Shown: positions 11,890 to 21,916 of the stretch, piece by piece
Layout of the letters: every line of letters begins with the position of its first letter
Position numbering within the stretch: position 1 is the stretch's first letter
Origin: Cryptomeria japonica
Taxonomy: Eukaryota; Streptophyta; Pinopsida; Cupressales; Cupressaceae
NCBI RefSeq assembly: GCF_030272615.1
Contig: NC_081412.1
Location: 141,526,747-141,590,746 of the forward strand
Reading direction: 5' to 3'
DNA: 64,000 nucleotides
Position numbers and translations under genes: made by a program
Notes under the pieces: generated by a model
What the model was told of the DNA's origin: nothing
What the model saw: the letters and a program-made list of their open reading frames with translations, nothing else
The model's database searches: none

Positions 11890-13660
11890 ATTTTGGTTTT
11901 TTTAGAAAAAATGGTTGCTCTCATTGAAATTCCGAAGACCACATACATTACTTCAAAAAAAAAAGAAAAGACCAAATCATTTCATAAATCCCGCTTCTTC
12001 CTCCCGCCTCTACCATTACAAAATCCACCTCTACAGGGAACCAACCATGGAATGAAGTGGTGCTACAGGAGCAGCTATGCCAGGATACCAGGTGATGGGA
12101 AACTTTCCAGCTTCATGGTAGGAATTTTTTTATGTTTTTGTTTTTGTGTTTTGTTAGGAATTTTCAAGTCTGGTCTGCATTACTTAATGTAATAAGGGCA
12201 TGTTTTGGGCCCATTTGTAAGCTGTTTGGCATTTTGTTAGGGCAAGAGCTAGTCAATTGAATGATGGGTGGGTGGTATACTTCATCCTAGTGAAACCAAC
12301 ATGCACAACCCTTCCCTCCCAGAAATTTACTCCCTATAATCCCTCCCACTGCCATACTATGCCCCCCACCCTGCAATTAATTTAACTGGGCCTGGGCGAG
12401 ATACTCACCTGCGATCATTAGTTCGAGATTGCATACAGTGGTTGGTATTAGTTCATTCGAGAATGAGTTGGAAAATAAAAATATATCCCGAAAAATCATG
12501 ATCAGTAGCAGTGCTAGTTTCGGATCCTCCCTCTACAAATCTTGGAACAGAACTTATTGGAACACATGGAGATGCTAGAATAGTGGGCTATGGTTCTCGA
12601 AATGGAATGGATGTTTAGCTTGACTGGTGGTGGTTAAATGATAAATGTTGCTGGTTAATCCTCCAGTTTTAGAACCAAGAGCAAAGCCCACTCAATATGT
12701 ATATACTACTAGCTTTTCCAAACATTTTGACCATCTCATGAAAGCATCCGAACCAGGTGCAGCCCCTACACATGGAAACATGAGTGTATCCCTCGGCCTA
12801 CCAAGAACACTCGGTTAAGAAAGAGGGAAGTTTCTGATTCAACACATGGTGGATTCCTACTATGAAACCTCTCTCTACACACAAGATCACCCTGCTACAA
12901 GGCAACTCGCCCACGCTTAGCCCCTATGCATGGGTTTAGGATTTAAACCAATAACGAGGAAGAACAATCTAGTGGGGTAACAAAATAGAATTAAGTGGGG
13001 TTTCCTAAGAGCCTCCCTCCCTTCAGCTGAACTGTCGAGAACCTAACTTCTTCAACCGGGGTGAACTACCTCCATCCTTTGGACCAGCTTCAATCTCTCT
13101 TCCCAAGGATGGAGCATAACAATTGTGGATCGATCCTCTGACCAGAAAAAAATTAGATGGAATAGATATTCTTCCCCCATAGAATAGTAGGGGCATACAA
13201 TAGTAGGGGCCCTGGCATAACCCCTCTCTCCATTTATCATTATTCTTGCAGACATGACTTTAGAAGCGACCAACGTCCATTTACCTAATAAACCATCAAT
13301 CAGTTGATCATTTTTCTCGCAGGCATGACTGGTGAAGTGACCAAAATCAATGACCCTAACCTACACTGCACATCTAGAGAGGTGTTAGTTGTTCCTCACT
13401 ACTTCCCTTCGTCTGATAGAGGCAACAAAGAAAGCAACCTTGGTGATAGATCCATCTCGTGATCTTGTGGGAAACTACTACTATAGTTGTCCTTCACTGC
13501 TCTATGCTCTGATATTTGCTACTACTCAAATTGAGGTGAATATGTACAAATTGAGGTGATATCCCTGTTGCAGAACCGTGAGAGCACTGTGTAGTGATCG
13601 AGTGCTATTTCTTGTCAGTGTTTTGGAAGGGAGCATAAGTGTACTGTTAGGAAGGTGGTA
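11890..13660. other. CACTA interior, unidentified, possibly captured genic sequence
   Basis: No known domain recognised. Some stretches look exon-like: 12670-12830 reads PTQYVYTTSFSKHFDH and MSVSLGLPRTL, and two acceptor-like sites (ttcttgcag near 13252, ttctcgcag near 13322) precede short open frames such as MTGEVTKINDPNLH. The 99-residue open frame at 11893-12192 resembles nothing I know. Other captured gene pieces are plausible but unproven. Confidence 0.3.
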
Positions 13661-13680
13661 TAAAATGGTGAAAGATGATA

Positions 13681-13997
13681 AGATAGGGAGGTAAGATAGG
13701 GAGGTAAGTGATGAAGGATGTAATGGTGAAAGAGTAAGTTAGGATATGTTAGGGGTTTGGAAGGCAGGAAAGTGAATGGGGGGAGATAAATTAAGGATGT
13801 GAAGGATGGAATGGGGTTAGGTAGGTGAAGTAAAAGTAATTGTGTATGAGGTTAAGGTTTAGGATAGGATGTAGGAAAGTGGAGGAGGTTAAGATTGGTG
13901 ATATGAAAGGTATATGGAAGGTAATAATGATAGGAAGTGAGGTAAAGGTTATGAGGTGTGGGTTAGAAAATAGGGTGTAGGAAATGGAAGGAAGGGT
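13681..13997 (+). repeat. Cytosine-free, purine-rich tract
   Basis: In 317 consecutive bases the plus strand has a single C (13765). The sequence is built from loosely repeated words such as ggtaagatagggag and ggatgtaatggtgaaag. The complementary strand is therefore almost G-free. No coding function is apparent; the minus-strand open frame here is a compositional artefact. Confidence 0.85.
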
Positions 13998-16860
13998 CAT
14001 ATCACTTTGAGAGTTTTCACCAAGATGAATAGCCTAAGTATGGACCTCAAATCTTACAAGCCATGAGGATCCACTTGTAGTAGAGGAGCATATACTTGCA
14101 TCTTGGGAGTTTATTAGGAGTTTGCCTTGAATTTGGGAAATACACATAGAGGAGATAGAATATTGATCAATACACATTACCTAGCCCCATAATGCATAAA
14201 TACAAGAAGTATAGACTATAACAAGCACATATCATGAGCCAAAGGATCATATTCGAGAGTTGCTTCATCTCCAATCCTCTACATTTTTAAGATCCACAAA
14301 TGGGGTTGAGGTTAAGTCTTGGTTACTTAGCTTGGAGTTATGCTTTGGGTTGCATCTATATGTGAGCAACTTAAAGGCATCATTTTCAATGCAATTTTTG
14401 AGAGGACTTGATTCCACCTTGTGGTACTAGGAGGATTAAATGCACCAAGTCACATTGGAAACCCTCTAGATACCATTTTGGAGTGCTTCAAAGTGTGTTC
14501 TATTTCAAAATATTTTTGACAGAGATGCATAGATGAGTTTCACAATTTACATAATAAGGTTTCATAGTGGCTCAACATGAGAGTTAGTTTTTGGACTTCT
14601 TGTAGTTTGTATATTACATTCAAGACAAGTTACTTGTCAATTATTTCATTAGGGGTGGAAAGCCCAAAAATTTCAGTTTTCCTACATATGGCCAATCCAA
14701 ATGACTTTAGGGTTGCTATGGCAAAGTCTCTTATGGAAAAGGAGGTACATGGGAGGACACAAGAGGCATGAGAGAAGTTTGTAACCAGCTATGGCAAAGT
14801 CTCTCATTTTAGGTATGAGAGACTATAGGGCTATCAAGCTAGGCCTTCTATGACTCAACAACCTTTTAGGGGAGAATCTAGTGTTTTTAGTAATTAGGAT
14901 CTTCTAATTATGGTGGGCCTAGCCAACATAGGGTTATATGAGAGGCACATGTTATGTATATGTTAGTATCAAATCGAGAATGCCCACAAGGTTTTACAGT
15001 AGGTGGACACCATCCTAGGATGTCAAAGTAGATAGTTGATATGTGGGTCTTTACCCTCCAAACCACTCAACATATACCACCATGGGTCTTTACCCTCCCA
15101 AACACACAAAGGTCAAAGGAAGATCCACTGCTGCAACACTCACTTTTTGTGACAGTCTCAAGCACTTAGGACAGTCACTCCTTTCATGGCCATTCTTCTT
15201 CACACAACACCCTCTAACATTAATTATGATGATAGTGTACCTCCTTAAACCTTCCACTAACACCTAACTCAATACCAAACTCTTTCCCAATCTCGCTAAT
15301 GGACTAATTAACTCAACTCACTATGAAATTATGACGGTCAATGCAAGGTTTAGGACAATAGTAATTAGGATCTTCTAATTATTGTGGGGCCTAGCCAACA
15401 TAGGGTTATATGAGACATGGGTAAGTTCAATAGTGATTTCTCCTTCAATTCTTGATGAATGCTTCATTGCCTATTCACTTGGAATTGAATTGATTTTATA
15501 ATTAAGAAATGAACTGTTTGGTCAGATGCCTCAAAGAAATGTGGTCTAATGAAATGTTATGATTCCATATTTTTGTAGGAGATATTGGAATGAGACTAAT
15601 AGGAAGAGTAGTAAACATGAGTCACAATGAGCACTTTAGAGTAAATCTAAACATTATAAGGAAGAGTATCTTGGAAAAATAGAAGCGTAACTTATTTTCC
15701 AATATGCAAGATTATTACTTGGGAAAGAATCTTGAAAGAGCATTGAAAAGATTCCTTGAGCTAACATTGTCTCACTTATCCAAAATTATGATGAAGGATT
15801 CATTAATGAAATGGTCATTAACAAGATGGAGAGAATAATAACTAGGAAGTGATAGATTTCACATGCTACTAGGTGACTAGATTGGAGAGAAACTAGAGTC
15901 AAATCATTTAGCTTGGCCATGACACGGGTTCTTAGAATAGATGCCAACCTTGGTGAATGGAATGAAAATCCCAAACAATTAATGAATGGTGAGACAAGTA
16001 GAGGCATCTATAAATTTTGTTTTGAATAAAATAAGGAAAAAATGGGACTAAAACCAAGGGAAATGTACATGGAAAGGATAAAGGGTTATTTCTATGAATA
16101 CTCATCCCACTCCATGCCTTCTTAGATATGAATAATATTTAAAATGGAATTATGGATTTTAATGAATGCTATTTTCTTTGGTTTAATAATAAGTTGAAAT
16201 AAATGATAGATATGCAATGCAAAAACCTTGGTTATGATTTTGAGTGATTTAGGACTACAAAATTCTTACTAGACCACGCATCTTGGTACTTCTTACTTTT
16301 AGAAGCTCACTCCTCTAATGTTTGATAAGATAGATATGAATGATTGACCTTAAACTACATGTTTTTAAAGATGAAGGTGCATTCAGGGTTTAGATGATCT
16401 TCCATGACCAAGTCAAAGGAAAGTGATATAAACCTATTTTAAAAACTATATTATCATTATACTCAAGCCATTTGGAAAATATAAAAAAATATATCCAATC
16501 TCTTAACTATTTTTCTCAAACCTAGCATTTTGTTTGCCCATGTGAGTGCTCCATTCCTAGAACTAATAAATAAAGAGTGTATTCATGTAGATAAATGAAT
16601 TAAAATCAATTTGGGATAGTAAACATTCACATAGCATGTATAATTAATTTATTTATGATGAACTTTTAAATGTAATAAATTATCTCCTATAGTTATCTCC
16701 TAAAGGTGGGGCAATTAGGTCCATATATGATGAAAATCAAAATAAATAGTTTGAAGATAATATTAGTTACCTAAAGGATATTCCACTTGATTATTTGGTA
16801 TATCATAACTATTTTGACAAATTTTGATACCATTAGAGGTACCTTTTGCTTCTGTAGATG
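13998..16860. other. CACTA interior with small direct repeats, no gene recognised
   Basis: A segment of about 55-65 bp containing aattaggatcttctaatt and gcctagccaacatagggtta occurs at about 14890-14943 and again at 15360-15415. The phrase gggtctttaccctcc recurs at 15047 and 15085. 15430-15511 is a third partial copy of the 17458/18237 repeat. No domain could be named. Confidence 0.5.
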
Positions 16861-16864
16861 AGGC

Positions 16865-17035
16865 ATTCATTCATGTCTATACTTCCACATTTTCCAAACA
16901 TGTCAAACAGAGCATTTCCAACCGTAAGCATCTGATATTAATTACCCTTACCTTCTACTTTGATGGAAGCCCATACTCTGTTCCAAAGCTCCCATTTTGG
17001 CATAGGTAGAGAGTACGTTGGCAAATAAAACTGAT
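16865..17035 (-). pseudogene. Captured fragment of a PPR (pentatricopeptide repeat) protein
   Basis: The minus strand reads ANVLSTYAKMGALEQ and, after a break, VGNALFDMFGKCGSID. These match the plant PPR pattern NAL-x-x-MYAKCG-x-(I/L)-x and correspond to two successive repeats with intervening sequence damaged. PPR proteins bind organellar RNA; this piece is far too short to act. It lies just left of the DRM fragments within the CACTA element, suggesting a second captured host gene. Confidence 0.5.
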
Positions 17036-17456
17036 CGAAATGGAAATCTATTTGTTGCATTGACTGCATTGTGAGGACTCTTATGTATTTCATCGACAAC
17101 ATAAAGCAGGAAAGGACATGAGAATATCTCCTCGGGGGGGTATTCTATGACAGCTGCGAGGTAGATGAGAGTGTCTTATGCCATTTGCTTTGTTCTATGC
17201 AGTCAAACGCAGGAACACTGTTTGAATTCAAATGCTAATAGTGATTGTCTTTTTAATGGAAATGGATGGGAAGGGACGTCAAGGGAAGGAATGGACCCAC
17301 AACACACCTAAGCAGTCAAAGCTTAGTGTGTGTTGTTTAAGGCTACCCCCTTAAGACATCATAATTGATTGGCTCTTCACTCCTAAGACCTTCAAAAGTC
17401 TTTAATGGCTTCATTGAATCCTTTGGTCTTCCAAATGCACCTGCACCAATTGGAAT

Positions 17457-17825
17457 TCTCCTTCAATGCTTGATTGCCTATTCACTTGGAATTGAATTGA
17501 TTTTATAATTAAGAGATCACTTGAATTGTAGGTAGACCCCTTCAAATGAAAGGGTAGGCTTCCTTTTATACCTAATATATGTCTTGAAAGCATTTTATCC
17601 TGATGGCTTTAAATTAAAGTACTTTCTCTTCTATCTAGTATTGGTGGAGCAGAGGTTGCATTGCATCATCCTAGGATACATATTTACATAGATACAACAC
17701 AAGTTAAATGTATCTCAGGTCGATGCAAAGCAACCTCTGCTCTAGAGACCACCAGAAAATAGAGAAAGAACTTTAATTTAATGCCATCAGAATAAAAGTC
17801 TTTAATCAAGACAGATAAATGGTAT
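17457..17825. repeat. Direct repeat unit 1 of a DRM-bearing segment
   Basis: A segment of about 370 bp starting tctccttcaatgcttgattg occurs again at 18237-18609 with a small number of changes. The first 55-60 bp looks like intron. A third, partial copy of that part is at 15430-15511. Each full unit ends in a small palindrome made of DRM coding sequence. Confidence 0.8.
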
Positions 17826-17878
17826 GCAACTGGATCTATTTGGAATGCATTACCCAAACACCGCAATCGATCAGTCAC
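17585..17878. pseudogene. DRM-family DNA methyltransferase fragment, palindromic copy 1
   Basis: Plus strand, about 17592-17690: FYPDG, then (after a frame change) SIGGAEVALHHPRIH. This is methyltransferase motif I of DRM enzymes (Arabidopsis DRM2 has GIGGGEVALHR). Minus strand, 17878-17695: RLRCLGNAFQ, PVAYHLSVLIKDFYSDGIK, then RAEVALHRPEIH, which is the same region in the opposite direction, preceded by the LGN(S/A)FQVDTVAYHLSVL motif. The two halves fold on each other around about 17690. DRM enzymes place de novo cytosine methylation guided by small RNA. Only fragments are present, so it cannot be catalytic. Confidence 0.85.
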
Positions 17879-18236
17879 CTTTGAAAAGAAAGTGGTATGA
17901 TGAAATATTTAGGCATAAAATAGATGAAATGCACTCCATACTACTATTGCACAATATTTTGGTTGATGATATTTTTAAAATAGTAAAGGAAGGTGTATGG
18001 AACAACCAAATTCTTATCATTATAAACAATGAATATTTTAAGATCCTTTTATGATGTGTAAGTTGAGAATATTTTATGAAAGGTCCCTAAATGAATACAC
18101 TTTAAACTGATTTTAATATACCTTGAAGTGTGCAATATGGAAGGTTTGTATTATTAATCTCCTGCCCATTTCTTAATTTAAAATATGATATCTTTATTAG
18201 ATATCTCCTCTATTGAATATCTTTATTAACTTGATT

Positions 18237-18609
18237 TCTCCTTCAATTCTTGATGAATGCTTGATTGCCTGTTCACTTGGAATTGAATTGATTTTATAAT
18301 TAAGAGATCACTTGAATTGTAGGTAAACCCCTTCAAATGATAGGGTAAGCTTCCTTTTATACCTAATATATGTCTTGAAAGCATTTTATCCTAATGGCTT
18401 TAAATTAAAGTAGTTTCTCTTCTATCTAGTATTGGTGGAGTAGAGGTTGCATTACATCATCCTAGGATACATATTTCTGCAGATACAACACAAGTTAAAT
18501 GTATCCCAGGTCGATGCAAAGCAACCTCTGCTCTAGAGATCACCAGAAAATAGACAAAGAACTTTAATTTAATGCCATCAGGATAAAAGTCTTCAATCAA
18601 GACAGATAA
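18237..18609. repeat. Direct repeat unit 2 of the DRM-bearing segment
   Basis: Second copy of the unit at 17457-17825. It begins tctccttcaattcttgatga and runs through the same intron-like sequence and DRM palindrome, ending with tcaatcaagacagataaa. Confidence 0.8.
18375..18609. pseudogene. DRM-family fragment, palindromic copy 2
   Basis: Plus strand, about 18380-18480: motif I again (SSIGGVEVALHHPRIH in one frame). Minus strand, 18609-18485: LSVLIEDFYPDGIKLKF, then ISRAEVALHRPGIHLT. The layout is the same as copy 1, with arms of about 100 bp meeting near 18483. It lacks the upstream LGNAFQ portion present in copy 1. Confidence 0.8.
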
Positions 18610-19293
18610 AATTTGAGTTTGATTGTCATCATTTACTTTGCCAAATTCTTCACACGTAACTCCTAAATCAATTTCCTACTCACAAGAATTTTATTATGTC
18701 TCAAATATAGGGAAACAAAAGGCTTCAAATAGAAAACTTGTACATGCAACTAAATCCATTGACTAATCAGAAGAACAAAATTAAGAAACAGTTTGATCAT
18801 CTAAGAGATGTTGTAGACTTGCAACTCACCAGCTACTTAGTTTTTGTGGGTAAGATTTTTTTTTGTTTTGGTTATGGTTGTGGTGTTTATAGGGAGACAT
18901 TTATAAATTTATATCTATTTTCACTATTTAATGGTTTATGGGTTTGTAATGGTAATTTAATGTTCTTTCATATTTTTGTATATATTCTTTATAATAGCCT
19001 ATTATATTGATTTGTTCTATTATGCATAATGGTGTGGGTCAGACGGCTTTGCCATTGGTGCATGAAAGCATTGAATGAGTTCTACTTTTAAAAATTACAT
19101 GAAACATTTTTAATTTATTTTATTCAGTGTTATTTGCAAAAAATGATTATCAATGATGTTTCCTTTCTCCAAGAATTGTCTAGGATCTTTCTGTCAGATA
19201 ATATGTAACATTGAATGACTAAATCTTTTCATTAAAAATGCTTATTTTATTTAATTATTATCTGAGTGTGAATTAAAATTTATATCTGTACAG

Positions 19294-20120
19294 AAGCAGA
19301 ACATACAAGCTGAAGAGTCATGTGCAAGCAAATTTCCTAAAAGAAAGCAAGCAGGCATTATCTTGAATGACATGGAAACAAGCTCATCAGCTGCCTAGAA
19401 GAGAGCTATTGGAGAATGGTAGAGGAAAGTGTTTAAGGGTGATAAATAGATAGAGAGTATGCAATACAAACAAACAATGTCTATAGTGTCTGATGTGACG
19501 TCTCTAATTTATGTCTGGAGGGACTAATTGGTTTTGGAGTTCCTACAAAACCTATTGGGCCACGCTTGGAGGAAATCAATGTGTTCATGGAAGGAGCACC
19601 TTTTTTCTATTATGAGAATGATGCTTTTGCACCGAGGGATATTTGGAAGTCAATATCCAAAAATTTCTATAGTGTGGAACTAGAGTTGGCAGACTCAAAG
19701 TAATTTTCAGCTTTGAGAAGACCAAGAGGTTATGTACACAATCTCCGAATAGAAGGGCGATTTCAAGCATTACCTCTCCCCCCCATGACTATTTAGGAAG
19801 CAATTCCTTAGAAAGAGGACTATTGTCCTCCATGGGATCAAAGAAAAAAATTGAAGCATAGACTCTAGACGATGTGGTGGTGTCCTTCATGAAGAACTCT
19901 GCACTATAATGGAAAATTCATGAGGGAAAATGCAAGATAGTGAAGATAAATACAATCTTGAAAAGTGGGAAGAATGGATCTTGGTTTAGGTGGGGCCAAG
20001 TCAGGTGGCTCCTCTAGAAGTTGACAAGATAGAAATCATATTAGGATTTGAAAAAGATCACACTCGTGGAACTTTGTGTGTGAGTGATTGATTGCGGTGT
20101 TTGGGTAATGCATTCCAAAT
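19294..20120 (+). pseudogene. DRM-family de novo DNA methyltransferase fragment, left arm
   Basis: An intron-like stretch ends in tgtacag at 19293. The exon-like sequence then gives, in order, LIGFGVPTKPIGPRLEE, EGAPFFYYENDAFAPRD, IWKSISKNFY, RPRGYVHNLRIEGRFQ, ALPLPPMTI, PPWDQRKKL, VGPSQVAPLEVD, IILGFEKDHTRG and RCLGNAFQ. These match plant DRM1/DRM2 blocks in the same order (GPPFFYYEN, RGYIHNLP, WDxRTKLN, VGKNKAAPLEPDE, ILGFPKNHTRG, LGNSFQ). This is the circularly permuted part upstream of motif I. In-frame stops (within the DSK-FSA, TI-EA and LV-VG stretches, for example) and frame changes make it non-coding. The Pro-Cys catalytic motif is absent. Confidence 0.9.
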
Positions 20121-20171
20121 GGGTAATGTCTTGATTAAAGACTTTTATCCTAATGGCATGCAATTGTATCT

Positions 20172-20998
20172 ATTTGGAATGCATTACCCAAACACCGCAA
20201 TCGATCACTTGCACATGAAGCTCCACGAGTGTGATCTTTTTCAAATCCTAATATGATTTCTATCTCGTCAACCTCTAGAGGAGCCACCTAACTTGGCCCC
20301 ACCCAAACCAAGATCCATTCTTCCCACTTTTCAAGATTTTATTTCTCTTCACTATCTTGCAATTTCCCTCATGAATTTTCAATTATAGTGCAAAGTTCTT
20401 CACGAAGGACATTACCACATCGTCTAGAGTCTATGCTTCAATTTTTTTCTTTGATCCCATGGAGGCCAATAGTCCTTTGTTTGAGGAAGTGCTTCCTGAA
20501 TAGTCATGGGGGGGAGAGGTAATTCTTGAAATCACCCTTCTATTGGGAGATTGTGTACATAACCTCTTGGTCTTCTAAAACCTGACAATTACTTCGAGCC
20601 CGCCAACTCTGGTTCCACACTATAAAAAATTTTGGATATTGACTTCAAATATCCTTTAGTGCAAAAGCATCATTCTCATAATAGAAAAAAGGTTCTCCTT
20701 GCATTAACACATTGATTTCCTCCAAAGCGTGGCCCAATAGGTTTCGCAAGAACTCCAAAACTAGTTAGTCCCTCTAGACATAAATTAGAGACGTCACATC
20801 AGACACTCTAGACATTGTTTGTTTGTATTGCATACTCTCTATCTATTTATCACCCTTTAACACTTTCCTCTGCTTTTCTCCAATTGCTCTCTTCTAGGCA
20901 GCTGATGAGCTTATTTCCATGTCATTCAAGATGATGCCTGGTTGCTTTCTTTTAGTAAATTTGCTTGCACATGACTCTAAAGCTTGTATGTTATGCTT
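20172..20998 (-). pseudogene. DRM-family fragment, right arm (inverted copy)
   Basis: The same DRM region is read on the minus strand. It is less damaged in places: ALPQTKDYWPPWDQRKKL and GASCASDRLRCLGNAFQ read through where the left arm has stops. Near 20998 the splice acceptor present in the left arm has lost its AG. Differences between arms are mainly C/T and G/A. It has no ability to encode an enzyme; its significance is as the second strand of a hairpin. Confidence 0.9.
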
Positions 20999-21269
20999 TC
21001 GTACAGATATAAATTTTAATTCACGCTCAGATAATAATTAAATAAAATAAGCATTTGTAAAGAAAAGATTTAGTCATTCGATGTTACATATTATCTGACG
21101 GAAAGATCTTAGACAATTCTTGGAGAAAGGAAACATCATTGATAATCATTTTTTGCAAATAACACTAAATCAAATAAATTAAAAATGTTTAGTGCAATTT
21201 TTAAAATAGAACTTGTTCAATGCTTTCATTCACTGATGGCAAAGCTGTTTGACCCACATCATCTCTCGC

Positions 21270-21590
21270 CGTCAAAATTTTGACAACAACTAATGGAACG
21301 TCTGACAAGGATGTTGTATATCTGACGTCACTTCCATGTCAGATGGTTGTTGAGGAGAAATCATAACATTCATGGGAAATCCGATGGAAATTTGCTGATA
21401 TTTGTGGTGAGGGGTACAAATATAGCCATCGTCGGAGGAGTTCATAACAACATCAGGATGACCAATGCAAATGGCATCGTCACGAAGCCCGACGATGAGT
21501 TTTCAATGGTAAAGTTTGTCGGAAGTCCGACGTTTGGTTGTAGCAAATCTGACAATTAGTCGTCGGAAATTAGGCCCAAATGTACTAGTG
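21270..21590 (-). repeat. CACTA right subterminal repeats and terminal inverted repeat
   Basis: Copies of cgtcgga, tccgacg, gtctgac and similar short words recur at about 21270-21560. The element ends at 21590 in ...actagtg, followed by the CCA target duplicate. Confidence 0.85.
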
Positions 21591-21904
21591 CCAAAATGTC
21601 CAACCAAACCTCCACTGTGTTTCTCCTTTATCAGATTCTCCCTCATAGAAGTCTTAGGTATGCACAACTGAACTCCTCTAAATAACATTCCATCCTATAT
21701 GAAGTAATCCAACCACTTGCTTCTATCTACCATAACTGGTTCTCTACATGCTTTCCAAGGTTTTGCAAAATCCGGGTCTTCATCATACAAAGTCTTCAAA
21801 TCTTCAAATCCTAATATTGTCACTCTCATCTCTATCAGGAAATTCCTTATCCTACTCAATGCATCAACAACTTTGTTAGATTTCCTACTTCTATGCTTCA
21901 ACAC
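21591..21904 (-). pseudogene. Gypsy element: RNase H/integrase tether and integrase N-terminus
   Basis: The minus strand reads HRSRKSNKVVDALSRI (end of RNase H tether), then [13 protein letters not shown] (integrase N-terminal strand), and [18 protein letters not shown], the start of the HHCC domain. It stops exactly at the CACTA border (21591). The remainder is at 11734-11474. The last codons of the open frame beyond 21591 belong to the transposon. Confidence 0.85.
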
Positions 21905-21916
21905 AAAGGTGTAAAT

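Larger units (their letters stand above)
19029..21262. repeat. Long inverted repeat, about 1.09-kb arms, 51-bp loop
   Basis: Left arm 19029-20120, loop 20121-20171, right arm 20172-21262. The innermost pairing is gcggtgtttgggtaatgcat against its exact complement, and the outermost is atggtgtgggtca against tgacccacatcat with one change. The arms pair along their whole length with scattered, mostly transition, differences. A transcript through this region would form a very long RNA hairpin. Both arms contain a DRM methyltransferase gene piece including an intron end. The loop also carries DRM-derived sequence. Confidence 0.95.
11735..21590. mobile_element. Complete CACTA (En/Spm-type) DNA transposon carrying DRM methyltransferase fragments
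   Basis: Left end: CACTAATACATTTGGCCTAA from 11735. Right end, read inward on the other strand: CACTAGTACATTTGGGCCTA from 21590. The 3 bases outside each end are CCA (11732-11734 and 21591-21593), the 3-bp target duplication expected of CACTA elements. Subterminal regions (11760-11890, 21270-21570) repeat short words built on ccgacg/cgtcgg, as is usual for transposase-binding sites. Length is 9856 bp. I found no recognisable TNP2/TNPA transposase, so it looks non-autonomous. The interior holds captured host-gene pieces: DRM-family DNA methyltransferase, a PPR protein and some unidentified ones. It sits in the integrase of the minus-strand gypsy element and shares no genes with it. Confidence 0.9.

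Noticed and set aside
11893-12192. 99-residue ORF near the CACTA left end, considered as transposase
   Set aside because: No TNP2/TNPA feature; Lys/Pro-rich stretch without known motif.
13791-14000. 69-residue minus-strand ORF
   Set aside because: It lies in the cytosine-free tract; its open frame and odd composition follow from base bias.
15130-15220. Possible CCHC knuckle on the minus strand (KKNGHERSDC)
   Set aside because: The C-x2-C half is not correct and nothing gag-like surrounds it; too short to call.
17824-18054. 76-residue plus-strand ORF beginning MQLDLFGMHYPNTA
   Set aside because: Its start is the antisense of the DRM LGNAFQ motif, and the rest lacks any recognised domain.
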